Shown in pieces: positions 25,358 through 34,139 of a stretch of DNA of 64,000 nucleotides. Below the pieces are notes generated by a model that did no database searches, was not told the origin of the DNA, and saw only the letters and a program-made list of their open reading frames with translations. The translations under genes were made by a program, and so were the position numbers. The stretch is from positions 1,364,001 through 1,428,000 of the forward strand of contig CP115556.1 in the NCBI GenBank assembly GCA_030168595.1, given 5' to 3'. Numbering within the stretch: position 1 is the first letter of the stretch; each line of letters begins with the position of its first letter. The stretch comes from Methanomassiliicoccales archaeon LGM-DZ1. Its GTDB lineage: Archaea > Thermoplasmatota > Thermoplasmata > Methanomassiliicoccales > Methanomethylophilaceae.

Positions 25358-25371
25358 CCCAAATATTAATT
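25358..25371. promoter_or_regulatory. Shared bidirectional TATA element of trpS and the divergent hypothetical gene
   Basis: AAATATTAATT is about 25-30 bases from both divergent start codons (25341 minus, 25395 plus). No other AT-rich element is present in the gap, so one near-symmetric element may serve both directions. Confidence 0.45.
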
Positions 25372-25394
25372 GCAGGCGCTCTTATCCGTCTTCA

Positions 25395-26516
25395 ATGGCC
25401 GAGGATTTCAAGGTCACCCCGTGGGAGGTGACCGGCGACATAGATTACGGCGTCCTGATGAAGAGGTTCGGTACCTCTCCGGTCGACAAGACGGTGCTCG
25501 ACCGCATCGCACGCTACGGGGACATCCATTTCATGCTCAGGCGCGGCATCTTCTACTCGCACCGCGACCTGATCCCGCTCCTCGACTCCTATGACAAAGG
25601 GGACCGCTTCTGGCTCTATACCGGGAGAGGCCCGTCGGGGAACACGCATCTGGGACATATCATGCCCTGGATATTCAACAAGTGGGTGCAGGACAACTTC
25701 CATGTAAGGATGCTGTTCCAGATGACCGATGACGAGAAGTTCCTGTTCAAGGACCTCACCCTGCACGACACCCGCAGCATGGCCTACGAGAACGCCCTCG
25801 ACTTCGCCGCCCTGGGGTTCGACCCGGACAGCACCAAGATACTCGTGGACACCGAGAACATCGGCACCCTGTACCCGCTGGCCCTCCAGGTGGCCAAGAA
25901 GGTCACCTTCAGCACCGCCAAGGATGTCTTCGGCTTCGAGGGGTCCTCCAACATCGGCAAGATCTTCTTCACCGCGCTGGAGTCCGCCCCCGCGTTCCTG
26001 CCGAGCGTCATCGAGGGCAGGCCGACCCCGGTCCTGATCCCCGCCGGCATCGACCAGGACCCGCACTTCAGGGTCACCCGCGACGTCGCCCCCGGCCTCG
26101 GGTTCCCCAAGCCCAGCCTGCTCTACTGCAAGATGTGCCCCAGCCTGAGCGGCGGGGACAAGATGTCCTCGTCCGATCCGATGGCCACCATATACACCAC
26201 CGATACCCCCAAGCAGGTCAAGAAGAAGGTCGGCAGGGCGTTCACCGGCGGGTGCGTCAGCGTCGACGAGCAGCGCGAGAAGGGCGGGAACCCCGATGTC
26301 TGCGCCGTGTTCAAGTACAACTTCTATCTCTTCGAGCATGACGACGCCAAACTGGAGGAGATGGCGCGCAGGTGCAGGAACGGCGAGGTCCTGTGCGGCG
26401 AATGCAAGGTCGCGCTGACCCAGAAGATAAACGTCTTCCTCGAGGCCCACCAGGCCAAGAGGGAGGAGGCCAAGGAGATCGTCGCTAAAATGGCCTACGG
26501 CGGCTTCAAATGGTGA
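25395..26516 (+). CDS. trpS: Tryptophanyl-tRNA synthetase
   Basis: 373-residue class I synthetase charging tRNA-Trp. The ATP-binding HIGH-type motif is GRGPSGNTHLGHIMPW and the KMSKS-type motif is GGDKMSSSDP. The N-terminal extension (MAEDFKVTPWEVTGDIDYGV) and GIDQDPHFRVTRDVA are those of the archaeal/eukaryotic type. pheS follows by four bases, making a synthetase operon. Confidence 0.97.
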   Translation: MAEDFKVTPWEVTGDIDYGVLMKRFGTSPVDKTVLDRIARYGDIHFMLRRGIFYSHRDLIPLLDSYDKGDRFWLYTGRGPSGNTHLGHIMPWIFNKWVQDNFHVRMLFQMTDDEKFLFKDLTLHDTRSMAYENALDFAALGFDPDSTKILVDTENIGTLYPLALQVAKKVTFSTAKDVFGFEGSSNIGKIFFTALESAPAFLPSVIEGRPTPVLIPAGIDQDPHFRVTRDVAPGLGFPKPSLLYCKMCPSLSGGDKMSSSDPMATIYTTDTPKQVKKKVGRAFTGGCVSVDEQREKGGNPDVCAVFKYNFYLFEHDDAKLEEMARRCRNGEVLCGECKVALTQKINVFLEAHQAKREEAKEIVAKMAYGGFKW

Positions 26517-26520
26517 GATA

Positions 26521-28035
26521 ATGGTCGCGAAAGAAGTAATCGATGGTCTTAGCTACAACGAGAAGAAACTGCTCCTGGCACTTGCGAAGGCTGGAGGCTC
26601 CGCAGCGCCGGAGGACCTTGTCCGGGGCGGAGCGTTCTCCCTCGGCGTGGAGGCCATGGGAGCGGCCTCCAGGCTGTCCTTCAAGGGGCTTGCCTCCATC
26701 AAGGAGAGCAGCGAGAAGTTCTACGAGCTCACCGATCCGGAGGCGTCCGCCAAGGACCTTCCCGAGAGGCATGCGCTCGAGGCAATCTCGGCGGCCGGCG
26801 GGAGGATGACCCTGGCCGACCTGGCCTCCGCCATACCCGGGGAGGACAAGATCGCCGTCGGCTGGCTCATGAAGAAGAAGCTGGCCGTCATGGACAGGTC
26901 AGGGGAGAACTCCCTGCAGCTCACCGACGCAGGCCGCGCCGCCCTCGGCAGCTCGATGCCCGACGAGCAGCTCATAGCCAGGATGCTCAAAGCGCCCGTC
27001 CCCGAGGCGGAGGCCGACCCGAAGGCCGTGAAGGACCTCAAGGGCCGCAAGGGCATGATCCGCGAGACTGAGGACGTCCGGAGGCAGATATCGCTTACCG
27101 ATGAGGGCAAGGAGGCCGCCGCCTCCGGCATCGAGCTCAGGGAGGAAGTGGCCGACGTCACCGACACGCTGATCCAGAGCGGGAAATGGAAGGACGTCGA
27201 TTACCGCTCCTACGATGTCCAGGCCCTCGCTCCGACGGTGTACGCCGCGAAGAAGAACCCCCTGACGCGCCTCGGCAACGAGGTTCGCCGGCTGTTCTGC
27301 GACATGGGGTTCACCGAGATGTCCTCGGAGTACGTCCAGCCCGCGTTCTGGAACATGGACGCCCTGTTCATCCCGCAGGACCATCCGGCCCGCGATATGC
27401 AGGACACTTTCTTCCTGGAGCATCCTGCGTCCATACCCCTGACCGACAGGGCGCTGGTGGAGAAGATCAAGGCCATCCATGAGAACGGCGGCGGCACCGG
27501 GTCCACGGGCTGGGGCGGGACCTGGTCCGAGGAGAAGGCGGCCCAGGCGCTGCTCAGGACCCACAGCACCGTGAGCTCCATAAGGTACATCGCGGCCCAT
27601 CCCGACGCGCCCCAGAAAGCGTTCTCCATCTCGCGCATCTTCAGGAAGGAGTCCATCGACGCCACCCACCTGCCCGAGTTCTCGCAGATCGAGGGCATCG
27701 TGATCGACGAGAACGCCAGCCTGGACATGCTGATCTCCCTCATCCGCGAGTTCTATTCCAGGATGGGGTTCGATCAGATCCACGTGAGGCCCAGCTACTT
27801 CCCGTACACCGAGCCCTCCCTGGAGCTCGAGGTGTTCTTCCACGGGAAATGGCTCGAACTGGGAGGCGCCGGCATCTTCAGGCCGGAGGTCGTCGCCCCG
27901 TTCGGCGTGAAATGCCCCGTCATGGCCTGGGGATTCGGCTTCGAGAGGCTGGCCATGCTCAAATGGGACATCAAGGACATCAGGGACCTGTACATCTCCG
28001 ATATCGATTCCCTGAGGAAGAGCACGGTCTTCTGA
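26521..28035 (+). CDS. pheS: Phenylalanyl-tRNA synthetase alpha subunit
   Basis: 504-residue archaeal-type catalytic alpha subunit. The first 200 residues are repeated winged-helix-like units (LSYNEKKLLLALAKAGGSAA, ITLTDAG-like segments) that bind tRNA. The class II core follows: motif 2 region FSISRIFRKESIDATHLPEF, FHQIEG-type SQIEGIVIDE, and motif 3 AWGFGFERLAMLKWDIKDIR. The beta subunit gene is not in the window. Confidence 0.96.
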   Translation: MVAKEVIDGLSYNEKKLLLALAKAGGSAAPEDLVRGGAFSLGVEAMGAASRLSFKGLASIKESSEKFYELTDPEASAKDLPERHALEAISAAGGRMTLADLASAIPGEDKIAVGWLMKKKLAVMDRSGENSLQLTDAGRAALGSSMPDEQLIARMLKAPVPEAEADPKAVKDLKGRKGMIRETEDVRRQISLTDEGKEAAASGIELREEVADVTDTLIQSGKWKDVDYRSYDVQALAPTVYAAKKNPLTRLGNEVRRLFCDMGFTEMSSEYVQPAFWNMDALFIPQDHPARDMQDTFFLEHPASIPLTDRALVEKIKAIHENGGGTGSTGWGGTWSEEKAAQALLRTHSTVSSIRYIAAHPDAPQKAFSISRIFRKESIDATHLPEFSQIEGIVIDENASLDMLISLIREFYSRMGFDQIHVRPSYFPYTEPSLELEVFFHGKWLELGGAGIFRPEVVAPFGVKCPVMAWGFGFERLAMLKWDIKDIRDLYISDIDSLRKSTVF

Positions 28036-28051
28036 AATGCCGTCTCGGGCG

Positions 28052-28075
28052 CCGGCGCCTTTGCAGGAGCGCCGG
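28052..28075. terminator. Hairpin after pheS
   Basis: CCGGCGC / GCGCCGG inverted repeat with a ten-base loop lies in the short gap between pheS and the convergent HTH gene. Confidence 0.45.
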
Positions 28076-28109
28076 GCCCGGTCAGCCCCGGTCAGGCCAT
28101 CGAAATATC

Positions 28110-29342
28110 TCAGAGCGCCTGGAATCCCGGGTCCGTTCCTTCCGACACAGCATCGATCATGTGCCTGTACGCCGGACGGCGCCCTTCGGGAGCAGACTGC
28201 CAGGCCTTCTCAAGGTTATCCATCGTGGCCGCGGTGTCCTTCTCGGCGAACGCTATGCGGGCGCGGGTGCAGAATATCCTGTCGATCCACGCTCCGTCCA
28301 GGGTCCTCAGCGTCTCGTTGGCGGCGATGTCGCAGAGCTCCCTGGCCTTCTCCAGGTTGCCGATGCTGGCATGCGCCTCGGCGGCAATCTCGGCAGGCAG
28401 GGGCCCGCCGACCTCCTCCATGGCGCGCTCGGCTATCGTTGCTGCCTCCTCGTAGCGCTTCTGCAGCACCAGGATCTGTGACCTGACCTCGAGAGCATGC
28501 CTGGACCCTATCCCGGCCAGTTTGCCGAGGCATTCCTCGGCATCCTTCACGGAACGGAGCCCGATCGATGTCTCGGCCATGAGCCAGAACAGGTGCTCGC
28601 TGTACTCCGGGACCGCCTTGACGGCCCTGAGGTCGCAGTAGAGCTCCTCGGAGGGGCAGAACAGCGCGTTCTAATCCATGGTTTCGGCGAGGATGTTGGC
28701 CTCGATGTTCCTGCCCGCCTTGTTCAGGTGGTACAGTCTCTCGGCCCTGTTCCCGCTTTTGAGCCAGTAGTCGGCGGCCCAGCTGTGCCAGGAGCGGAGG
28801 GAGAAGGGATCGGCCAGCCGGATGAACGCTTCTGCAGTCCTCTCCGGTATGCAGATGTACCCGCGGAAATCGGTCGGGATCGTCCCGGAGGTCATCCCCG
28901 GAAGGTCCTTCTTCAGGATCGGTTTGCGGAAGACGCAGGCCCTGCCGACCGCATCGCGGTCCGCCTGGCTCATGCACTTCCACTTCCCTTCCGGATTGCA
29001 GCGGCTGATGTCCAGGAGCATATCGGTGTCGATGCCCTTCTTCTCCAGGTTGGCCTTGAGCTTCCTCCCCTCCCCCGCGCCTATCGGCGTGAGGCAGTAG
29101 ACGAAGCGCTTGGCCGGGGTTCCGTTCAGATGCGCCTGCCACCTTTCCACGAATCCGTACTCCTCAAGCTTCTTCAGATCGATAGATACATGCGCGCGGG
29201 AGATCCCGGCGGCGGATGCTATCCCGTCCTGAGTGAGCTCGCGGGGGACGTCGAAGTTCTGTTTCGGGTACACGCTCGGAAATCTGAGCATGTGAAGCAG
29301 GATGCGTTCTTTCACGGTCAGGCAATAAGTTTGTTCCATCAT
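28110..29342 (-). CDS. Winged-helix/helical-repeat regulator with in-frame TAG (candidate pyrrolysine)
   Basis: Read through a TAG at 28671-28673 the gene encodes about 410 residues. The N-terminal 75 form a winged helix (LTVKERILLHMLRFP, LTQDGIASAAGISRAHVSID, LKKLEEYGFVERW); a central part runs to the TAG at codon 224 in TMD-TAG-NALFCPSEEL; the C-terminal 185 are TPR-like helix pairs (LVLQKRYEEAATIAERAMEE, SIGNLEKARELCDIAANETL). The helical repeats continue smoothly in the same frame on both sides, and the part after the TAG has no start codon until the Met at 28580, 30 codons later. A TATA element (CCTTTAAATCC) near 29375 suggests starts at 29342/29339. Family not recognised; a DNA-binding sensor or regulator is inference. 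Confidence 0.7.
28671..28673 (-). other. In-frame TAG, candidate pyrrolysine codon
   Basis: Minus-strand context is ATG GAT TAG AAC GCG CTG TTC. The next in-frame stop is TGA at 28110-28112, 187 codons further on. Confidence 0.6.
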
Positions 29343-29535
29343 ATCCAGGATCGAAGATTTTCGCATCCGGATTTAAAGGCATACTATTGCAATCAGAGAT
29401 ACGGATTACAGACAGCCAGGCGTGTCTTTACCTGCATGTAATGCCTGGGGCAGGGAAAAATTAACAACTATTAATCAGCAGTTGGTTCCATCTAGTAAAA
29501 AACATATTCATCTTGGTCTTTTGTGCAAATCTGTA

Positions 29536-30588
29536 ATGCTGGCCGTAATCAGATGTATGCAGGATATTTCCTCGCGCAACATCACCGATTCCCTGCTCGC
29601 GTCCGGGGGCTGGACCGATGAGGGGAAAATCGGAGATTTAGTGTTCTATACAAAAAATGACTTAGTAATGGCTGAGATCCAGGACCTCCACATCCGCCGC
29701 GACGGGCTCGATGCGCAGATCGCGGAAGCAGGATGGAAGCCAGATGCCGTCATCTTCCCCTCTGAGCATGCATCATCGAGCGGCACCCCTGCGCTGACCG
29801 TCCATCCTATAGGCAATTACGAGGACTGCAGGCTCGGCGGCAGGGCGGAGACCCTGGTCCCGTCCGCGCCGGCCCTCATGAGCAACGCTCTGCGTACGAT
29901 CAAGGCGAAATGCAATCTGCCGGAGTTCAGCATCTGCTTCGAGGCGACGCACCACGGCCCGTACATGGAGACGCCTGCGTTCTTCATAGAAATAGGAAGC
30001 GATGAGAACCACTGGGGCAGGAAGGACGCGGCGGCGCTGCAGGCGTCGGTCATAGAGGACTTCCCGCGCGACAATGATTACTCTACGGTCATCGGCATCG
30101 GCGGGGGCCATTATGCCCCGCGCTTCACCGAGCTCGCCCTGACGAGGAAGGTGAACTTCGGGCACATCGTGCCCACTTACAGGACGGACAACGCCTCAGA
30201 CGAGGCGGCGGCCCGCATGATCAGGCAGGCAGCCGAGAAGACAGGCACCAAAACGGCCTTCCTGCACCGGAAGTCCATGAACGGGCCGTCGGCCGCGAGG
30301 CTGACGAACCTTGCCGAATCCGAGGGCATCGAGGTCATCAAGAAGGATTGCTTCGAGCCCCTCGGCCCGGAGCGAAGGCCGGTCACCCGGCCCTGTGCGA
30401 ATCGACGTGGGTGCCGGAGAACGGCTGCCCGAGGATCGCCTTCTCCAGCTCGGCGAGGTTCCTGCCGTCCACCATCTCGATGTCGATGCGGTCCTTCTCG
30501 GCGATCTTCACGCCCATCGGGTCGAAGACGCTGGATTTCCCGGCCGCATGGCCGCTGTAGACGATATGACCCAGCTCCTCAATGGTGA
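29536..30588 (+). CDS. dtdA: D-aminoacyl-tRNA deacylase DtdA, with 3' run-on
   Basis: Zinc-dependent archaeal-type enzyme that removes D-amino acids from mischarged tRNA. SEHASSSGTPALTVHPIGNY, CFEATHHGPYMETPAFFIEI and IGIGGGHYAPRFTELAL carry the metal-binding histidines and glycine-rich motifs of the family. ATG 29536 gives MLAVIRCMQD, aligning with the usual start. The family normally ends near the GIEVIKKD segment (about 30350), but here the frame has no stop and continues about 80 Arg-rich codons to 30588, antisense to the end of pyrH. The extension looks non-native: either a 3' frameshift or a real overlap. Confidence 0.85.
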   Translation: MLAVIRCMQDISSRNITDSLLASGGWTDEGKIGDLVFYTKNDLVMAEIQDLHIRRDGLDAQIAEAGWKPDAVIFPSEHASSSGTPALTVHPIGNYEDCRLGGRAETLVPSAPALMSNALRTIKAKCNLPEFSICFEATHHGPYMETPAFFIEIGSDENHWGRKDAAALQASVIEDFPRDNDYSTVIGIGGGHYAPRFTELALTRKVNFGHIVPTYRTDNASDEAAARMIRQAAEKTGTKTAFLHRKSMNGPSAARLTNLAESEGIEVIKKDCFEPLGPERRPVTRPCANRRGCRRTAARGSPSPARRGSCRPPSRCRCGPSRRSSRPSGRRRWISRPHGRCRRYDPAPQW

Positions 30589-31084
30589 GGCTGCTGTACT
30601 TCACGGCGTCCGGGTTCTTGCGGGGGTCGTCTGAGTACACGGCGTCCACGGAGGTGGCGTTGACTATGCGGTCGGCGCTCCATCTCTCGGCGACCATCGC
30701 GGAGACGGCATCGGTCGTGTGGCCCGGCTCGGTGCCTCCCATGACCGGGATCTTTATCTTCCCGACCTTCGCCACGGTGCCCTCCACGGTGGGGGAGATG
30801 TCCATCGACGAGAAGTCCTTCCCGAGCGCCAGGGCGAGGAGCTTGGCGTTGATCCTGGTGGAGTCTATGCCCATGATGTCCAGGTCGTACTCGGACCCTC
30901 CGAGCTCCCTGCCGGTCGTCGCGTAATAGCGGGCTGTCTTCCCGCCGCCGACGACAATGATCATGCTGACCTTTCCGGATGCTTCCCTGAGCATATGTGC
31001 CAGACTGCTGATGTAGGCTGCATCGTCCCTGCCGGGGATCAGTATGGAGCCCCCGATGGAGATGACCACTCTCTGATTAGCCAT
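30383..31084 (-). CDS. pyrH: Uridylate kinase (archaeal UMP kinase)
   Basis: 233-residue amino-acid-kinase-fold enzyme phosphorylating UMP to UDP. RVVISIGGSILIPG is the N-terminal phosphate-binding motif; VVGGGKTARYYATTGRELGG, VMGGTEPGHTTDAVSAMVAE and NATSVDAVYSDDPRKNPDAV are typical. Start ATG 31084 gives MANQRVV. It is convergent with and overlaps the open frame of dtdA, and divergent from the aRF1 gene across a very short AT-rich promoter. Confidence 0.94.
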   Translation of the reverse strand: MANQRVVISIGGSILIPGRDDAAYISSLAHMLREASGKVSMIIVVGGGKTARYYATTGRELGGSEYDLDIMGIDSTRINAKLLALALGKDFSSMDISPTVEGTVAKVGKIKIPVMGGTEPGHTTDAVSAMVAERWSADRIVNATSVDAVYSDDPRKNPDAVKYSSLTIEELGHIVYSGHAAGKSSVFDPMGVKIAEKDRIDIEMVDGRNLAELEKAILGQPFSGTHVDSHRAG

Positions 31085-31093
31085 TCTTAACCC

Positions 31094-31131
31094 TTTTATA
31101 CGCAAGCGCGATGGGTATAATAATTATTGTT
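31094..31131. promoter_or_regulatory. Compact divergent promoter of pyrH and the aRF1 gene
   Basis: Two AT-rich elements lie within 40 bases. CCTTTTATACG (about 31092-31102) is 25-30 bases upstream of the aRF1 TTG start on the + strand. GTATAATAATTATTG (about 31115-31129) is placed for pyrH on the - strand. Each gene's TATA lies within or beside the other's start region, so the promoters overlap. Confidence 0.45.
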
Positions 31132-32380
31132 GGAGGCTTTGGAAACGGCAATAGACAATTCTGTCAGCAAGGCCAGGTATGATTTCAAGAAAGCCATGGA
31201 CGAGATCCGCGGCTATCGAGGAAAAGGCACCGAGCTCATCTCGGTGTACATCCCGTTCGGAAAGCTCGTATCGGACGTCATGGCCTACCTCAGGAACGAG
31301 GAATCGGCGGCGTCGAACATCAAGTCGAAGACCACGATGAAGAACGTGACGGGCGCCATCGAGTCGGTCGCTGCCCGTCTGAAGACATTCGACAAGATCC
31401 CGGAGAACGGGATCGTCATCTTCTGCGGCGAGGTCCCCCGCGCGGGCGACCAGACCAAGATGGTCCAGTACGTCATCAACCCGCCCGAGGCCATCACCGC
31501 CTTCCTGTACAGGTGCGACGCGCAGTTCTTCACCGAGCCCCTCGACGGCATGCTCGTCGACAAGAGGTACTACGGGCTCATAGTCATAGACAGGAAGGAA
31601 GCTACCATCGGCATGCTGGCCGGGACCAGGATCAAGGTGCTGAAGCACTACGACTCCCTCGTCCCCTCGAAGCACCACCAGGGAGGTCAGTCCTCCGTGC
31701 GTTTCGAGAGGCTCATCGAGATCGCCGCCCACGAGTTCTTCAAGAAGGTCGCCGACGGATGCACCACCTGCTTCCTGGACAGCATCCTGGACATGGAGGG
31801 CATCCTCGTCGGAGGGCCCGGCATGACGAAGGACTTCTTCATCAACAACGAGTACCTCCACCATGAGCTCCTCAAGAAGGTCGTCAGGCCGTTCTTCGAC
31901 ACCGGCTATACCGACGAGTCGGGGCTGAAGGAGCTCGTCGAGGCCGCCCAGGGCGTCATCGTGGACATGCAGATCACGTCCGAGAGGGACATGATGCAGC
32001 GCCTGTTCAAGGAGATCAGGAAGGAGGACGGCGGGCTCTCCGCCTACGGCGAGGACATGGTCCGCAAGTGCGCCGAGATGGGGGCGGTCGATACGTTCCT
32101 CATCTCCAGCAAACTGAAGAAATACCGCATAAAGGCCGTATGCCCGAACGGCCACGAGACGATGATGACCGTGGATGACCCAGACGCTCCGGTCAAGTGC
32201 CCGGAGTGCGGGTTCGGCGCCAAGGTCGCGGAGAGCAAGGACCTCATCGATGACTTCTTCGAGATGTCCGAGCTCTACAATTCGAGCATCCAGCTCATCT
32301 CCGGCGATTCCGAGGAGGGGGAGATGCTCTACAGGGCGTTCGGCGGCATCGCAGCGCTGCTGCGTTACAAGGTCGGATGA
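31127..32380 (+). CDS. Peptide chain release factor aRF1
   Basis: 417-residue archaeal class I release factor. Stop-codon reading motifs are present: NIKS in AASNIKSKTTMKNV and YxCxxxF in YRCDAQFF. The catalytic GGQ is in SKHHQGGQSSVRFERL, and a C-terminal zinc-type knuckle reads CPNGHETMM..CPECGFGAK. The N-terminus lacks an ATG: TTG codons at 31127, 31130 and 31139 are the only sensible starts before ARYDFKKAMDEIRGYRGKGT. If UAG is read as pyrrolysine, this factor competes at UAG. argS follows by 6 bases. Confidence 0.93.
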   Translation: MLEALETAIDNSVSKARYDFKKAMDEIRGYRGKGTELISVYIPFGKLVSDVMAYLRNEESAASNIKSKTTMKNVTGAIESVAARLKTFDKIPENGIVIFCGEVPRAGDQTKMVQYVINPPEAITAFLYRCDAQFFTEPLDGMLVDKRYYGLIVIDRKEATIGMLAGTRIKVLKHYDSLVPSKHHQGGQSSVRFERLIEIAAHEFFKKVADGCTTCFLDSILDMEGILVGGPGMTKDFFINNEYLHHELLKKVVRPFFDTGYTDESGLKELVEAAQGVIVDMQITSERDMMQRLFKEIRKEDGGLSAYGEDMVRKCAEMGAVDTFLISSKLKKYRIKAVCPNGHETMMTVDDPDAPVKCPECGFGAKVAESKDLIDDFFEMSELYNSSIQLISGDSEEGEMLYRAFGGIAALLRYKVG

Positions 32381-32386
32381 TTCGGC

Positions 32387-34138
32387 ATGAAAGCACAGGA
32401 ACAGTTCGAAAAGGAATGCGAAGAGGCCGTTGTCAAGGCCCTCGCCGGCATGGGGGCCCCTGCCGACCTGAAGATCGTGAAGGAGGTCCCGGAGCAGGCG
32501 GACCTGGCCGTGCCGTGCTTCGCCTTCTCGAAGGCGCTCAGGGCGCCCCCGAAGGCGATCGCGGAGCAGATCGCATCGGCCATAAAGGCGCCGTGCGGGC
32601 TCATCGCCGGCGTCGAGGCCGTGAACGGCTATCTGAACTTCACCGCGGACCCGACGGCCATCGTCACCGATGTCCTGCAGGAGGTCTCGGAGAAGAAGCA
32701 GGACTTCGGGAAATCGCGGCCGACCGGCCTCAGGGTGAACGTCGAGCACACCTCCACCAACCCCACCGGGCCGGTGCACGTGGGACGTGCCAGGAACCCC
32801 ATCATCGGCGACACGCTGGCACGCTGCCTCAGGATGCGCGGGCACGACGTCACCACCGAGTACTACGTGAACGACGTCGGGAAGCAGATGGTCATCATGG
32901 CCTGGGGGGCCGAGAACATCACTCCCGAGGAGGTCAGGGAGGAGATCGCCCAGACCGAGAAGCCCGATGACAGGGACAAGATCGACCACAGGCTGGTCTA
33001 CAACTACCGCGCCGCCACCAAGAAGATCCACGGCAACCCCGCCCTGGAGGAGGAGATCGCCGAGATGATCAGGAAGTTCGAGGCCGGCGACGAGGGCACC
33101 GTCGCCCGCGTCGGGAAGGTCGCGGAGACCATGCTCGGGGGCATCCGCCAGACCCTCGCCGACATGAACGTGGTCCTCGACAGGTACACCTGGGAGTCCC
33201 AGTTCATCAAGAACGGCGCCGCCAGGGATGTCGTGAAGAAGCTCCAGGAGAGCAAGTACGCCGGCCAGGCCGAGGACGGGGCATGGTATGTGGACCTCAA
33301 GGACTTCGGGATCCACGGCAAGAACACCAAGTTCACCTTCACCAGGTCGGACGGGACCACCCTCTACACGACCAGGGACCTCGCCTACCACCTCGACAAG
33401 TTCTCCCGCTCCGACCGCACCATCGACGTGCTGGGAGAGGACCAGAAACTGGGGTCCCAGCAGCTCTGCTCCGCCCTCTCCATCATGGGCGTCGAGAGGA
33501 AGCCCGAGGCCCTGTTCTACGCCTTCGTCTCCCTGCCCGAGGGCAGGATGTCCACGAGGAAGGGCGTCGTGGTCTACCTCGACGACCTCATCGACGAGGC
33601 CACCGAGCGCGCCGCCAAGGCCATCAGGGACGGCAACAAGTGCGCCGGGATGACGGATGCGGAGATCGACAGGATCGCCCACGACATCGGGGTCGGGGCG
33701 GTCAGGTACAACATCGTCCGCGTCGGCGCCGACAAGCAGCTCGTCTTCAAATGGGAGGATGCGCTCAGCTTCGACGGGAACTCCGGGCCGTACCTGCAGT
33801 ACGTTCACGCCAGGGCCTGCAGCATACTCCGCAAGGCCGGGGATTTCAAGCGCATCACCGACGGGTCCCTGCTCAAGGACGAGTACGAGATCAGGCTGGC
33901 CAAGACCCTGGCCAGGTTCGAGAGCGTCCTCGCGGACATCGATGCGACCAAGAGGGTCAGCATGATGCCCGCCTACGGCCATGAGGTGGCCGTCGCCTTC
34001 AACCAGTTCTACGCCCAGGTCCCGGTCCTCCAGGCCGGCGCCGAGAGGGATGCGAGGCTTACCCTCGTCGAATGCACCAAGTACGTCCTCAGCAACGTCC
34101 TCTGGTGCCTGGGCATGGGCGCCCCCGAGGCGATGTGA
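32387..34138 (+). CDS. argS: Arginyl-tRNA synthetase
   Basis: 583-residue class I synthetase. The N-terminal additional domain is followed by NVEHTSTNPTGPVHVGRARN with the HIGH-type HVGR, and YVNDVGKQM. The MSTRKGVVVYLDDLIDEA segment matches the KMSKS region. The C-terminal anticodon-binding helices end in CTKYVLSNVLWCLGMGAPEA. Co-directional with aRF1 and the following GNAT gene. Confidence 0.96.
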   Translation: MKAQEQFEKECEEAVVKALAGMGAPADLKIVKEVPEQADLAVPCFAFSKALRAPPKAIAEQIASAIKAPCGLIAGVEAVNGYLNFTADPTAIVTDVLQEVSEKKQDFGKSRPTGLRVNVEHTSTNPTGPVHVGRARNPIIGDTLARCLRMRGHDVTTEYYVNDVGKQMVIMAWGAENITPEEVREEIAQTEKPDDRDKIDHRLVYNYRAATKKIHGNPALEEEIAEMIRKFEAGDEGTVARVGKVAETMLGGIRQTLADMNVVLDRYTWESQFIKNGAARDVVKKLQESKYAGQAEDGAWYVDLKDFGIHGKNTKFTFTRSDGTTLYTTRDLAYHLDKFSRSDRTIDVLGEDQKLGSQQLCSALSIMGVERKPEALFYAFVSLPEGRMSTRKGVVVYLDDLIDEATERAAKAIRDGNKCAGMTDAEIDRIAHDIGVGAVRYNIVRVGADKQLVFKWEDALSFDGNSGPYLQYVHARACSILRKAGDFKRITDGSLLKDEYEIRLAKTLARFESVLADIDATKRVSMMPAYGHEVAVAFNQFYAQVPVLQAGAERDARLTLVECTKYVLSNVLWCLGMGAPEAM

Positions 34139-34139
34139 T

